A DNA stretch of 5,026 nt from Bacteroidota bacterium (GTDB lineage: Bacteria; Bacteroidota; Bacteroidia; Chitinophagales; Saprospiraceae): the NCBI GenBank assembly GCA_018969455.1, contig JAGWYI010000341.1, positions 1-5,026 of the forward strand, in the 5' to 3' direction. Below are positions 4,531 to 5,026 of the stretch, one piece after another. The notes beneath the pieces are model-generated. The model saw only the letters and a list, made by a program, of their open reading frames with translations, was not told where the DNA came from and made no database searches. A program made the translations under genes and the position numbers. Position 1 is the first letter of the stretch. Every line of letters begins with the position of its first letter.

Positions 4531-5026
4531 ATGCCGCGTTTTGTTTCAAGTTATCTGAAATTCTTGGTCATCCTGTTGCTGCTAACAGCCTGTCAGGACG
4601 CATTGATGGCCCAAAAAAAAGAAACTGCACCCCTTGCCGTGGCTCAGCCCATGCCTCCGGTTTCTGATTCCAGCATCCAAAAACTCTTCAGCAACGGGGT
4701 TGCGGTTAAATGGATAAAACGCCTCAAAGGGCGAATCGACGACGTATATCTGATAGATCTGGTGCTGGGCTCGGATGGGCGTAATTGCAAGGGTTATCTC
4801 ACGTATGTTAAAAGCAAAACCCGATTCAGCATCCAGGGCCCCCTCGATAACGGCCAACTGTCGCTCGAAGAACGCGACCTGAGTGGCAATGTGACCGGAC
4901 AAATAAAAGGCAGTTTCGATGGGACAAAACTGAATGCAAGCTGGACCAATAAAGCCAACACAGTGGGCAGTAAATTGGACGCCGAGGAATTGCAAGCCGG
5001 ACAGGCATTTTCAAGCAACTGCTCGG
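4531..5026 (+). CDS. predicted lipoprotein of unknown function, 3'-truncated by window
   Basis: An open frame from ATG 4531 to the window edge, 165 residues visible. The N-terminus MPRFVSSYLK plus a hydrophobic run FLVILLLL ends in the lipobox LTAC, so Cys21 should be lipidated and the protein held on the cell envelope; a class I signal cleaved after LMA (24-26) is a weaker alternative. A Q/P-rich linker (about 27-48) follows, then a region that looks beta-rich, with NGVAVKWIKRLKGRIDDVY, GQLSLEERDLSGNVTGQIKG and SFDGTKLNASWTN, the alternating G-x-x-x-G pattern of small barrel-like secreted domains. Cys86 and Cys164 could form a disulfide. I do not recognise the family. The 23-base gap from moxR without an obvious promoter suggests one operon. 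Eight consecutive A bases (4613-4620) lie just behind the lipobox. Confidence 0.8.
   Translation, partial: MPRFVSSYLKFLVILLLLTACQDALMAQKKETAPLAVAQPMPPVSDSSIQKLFSNGVAVKWIKRLKGRIDDVYLIDLVLGSDGRNCKGYLTYVKSKTRFSIQGPLDNGQLSLEERDLSGNVTGQIKGSFDGTKLNASWTNKANTVGSKLDAEELQAGQAFSSNCS

Noticed and set aside
4582..4995. 137-codon minus-strand open frame
   Set aside because: It is antisense to the lipoprotein frame, which has a clear signal sequence and lipobox. The minus-strand product is rich in C, H and F without a recognisable motif.

Overview
The window looks like chromosomal DNA from a member of the Bacteroidota. The evidence is a Bacteroidota-type BamA barrel, a GbsR/MarR regulator and a MoxR ATPase of the kinds usual in that phylum, absence of strong Shine-Dalgarno sequences, and two good matches to the Bacteroidota -7 promoter element TAnnTTTG. 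The exact lineage cannot be read from this sequence; the BamA C-terminus ending in ...GFEPD hints at a Saprospiria/Chitinophagia-like relative, but this is only an impression.

Layout. (1) 1-1679, + strand: the 3' two thirds of bamA (end of one POTRA, the last POTRA and the whole barrel); the start lies outside the window. (2) 1685-2185, - strand: a complete GbsR/MarR-family regulator, convergent with bamA and only 5 bases from it. (3) 2186-2394: a divergent control region holding two imperfect inverted repeats and a promoter. (4) 2395-3006, + strand: a 203-residue three-helix membrane protein that resembles the Pycsar effector domain (PycTM/DUF5706), with no cyclase beside it. (5) 3007-3511: about 500 bases with no convincing gene but many repeats and palindromes, ending in a promoter. 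(6) 3512-4507, + strand: a complete MoxR-family AAA+ ATPase. (7) 4531 to the window end, + strand: the first 165 residues of a predicted lipoprotein of unknown function, probably co-transcribed with moxR.

How the parts relate. BamA (outer-membrane protein assembly) and MoxR (a chaperone-like ATPase) are ordinary chromosomal genes. The most interesting unit is the regulator/membrane-protein pair read divergently from a dyad-rich spacer. If the membrane protein really is a PycTM-type effector, it is an orphan placed between core genes, possibly under control of its neighbour, rather than part of a classical two-gene Pycsar antiphage operon. That reading is inference. The repeat-rich spacer behind it looks like a place where intergenic repeat elements have accumulated.
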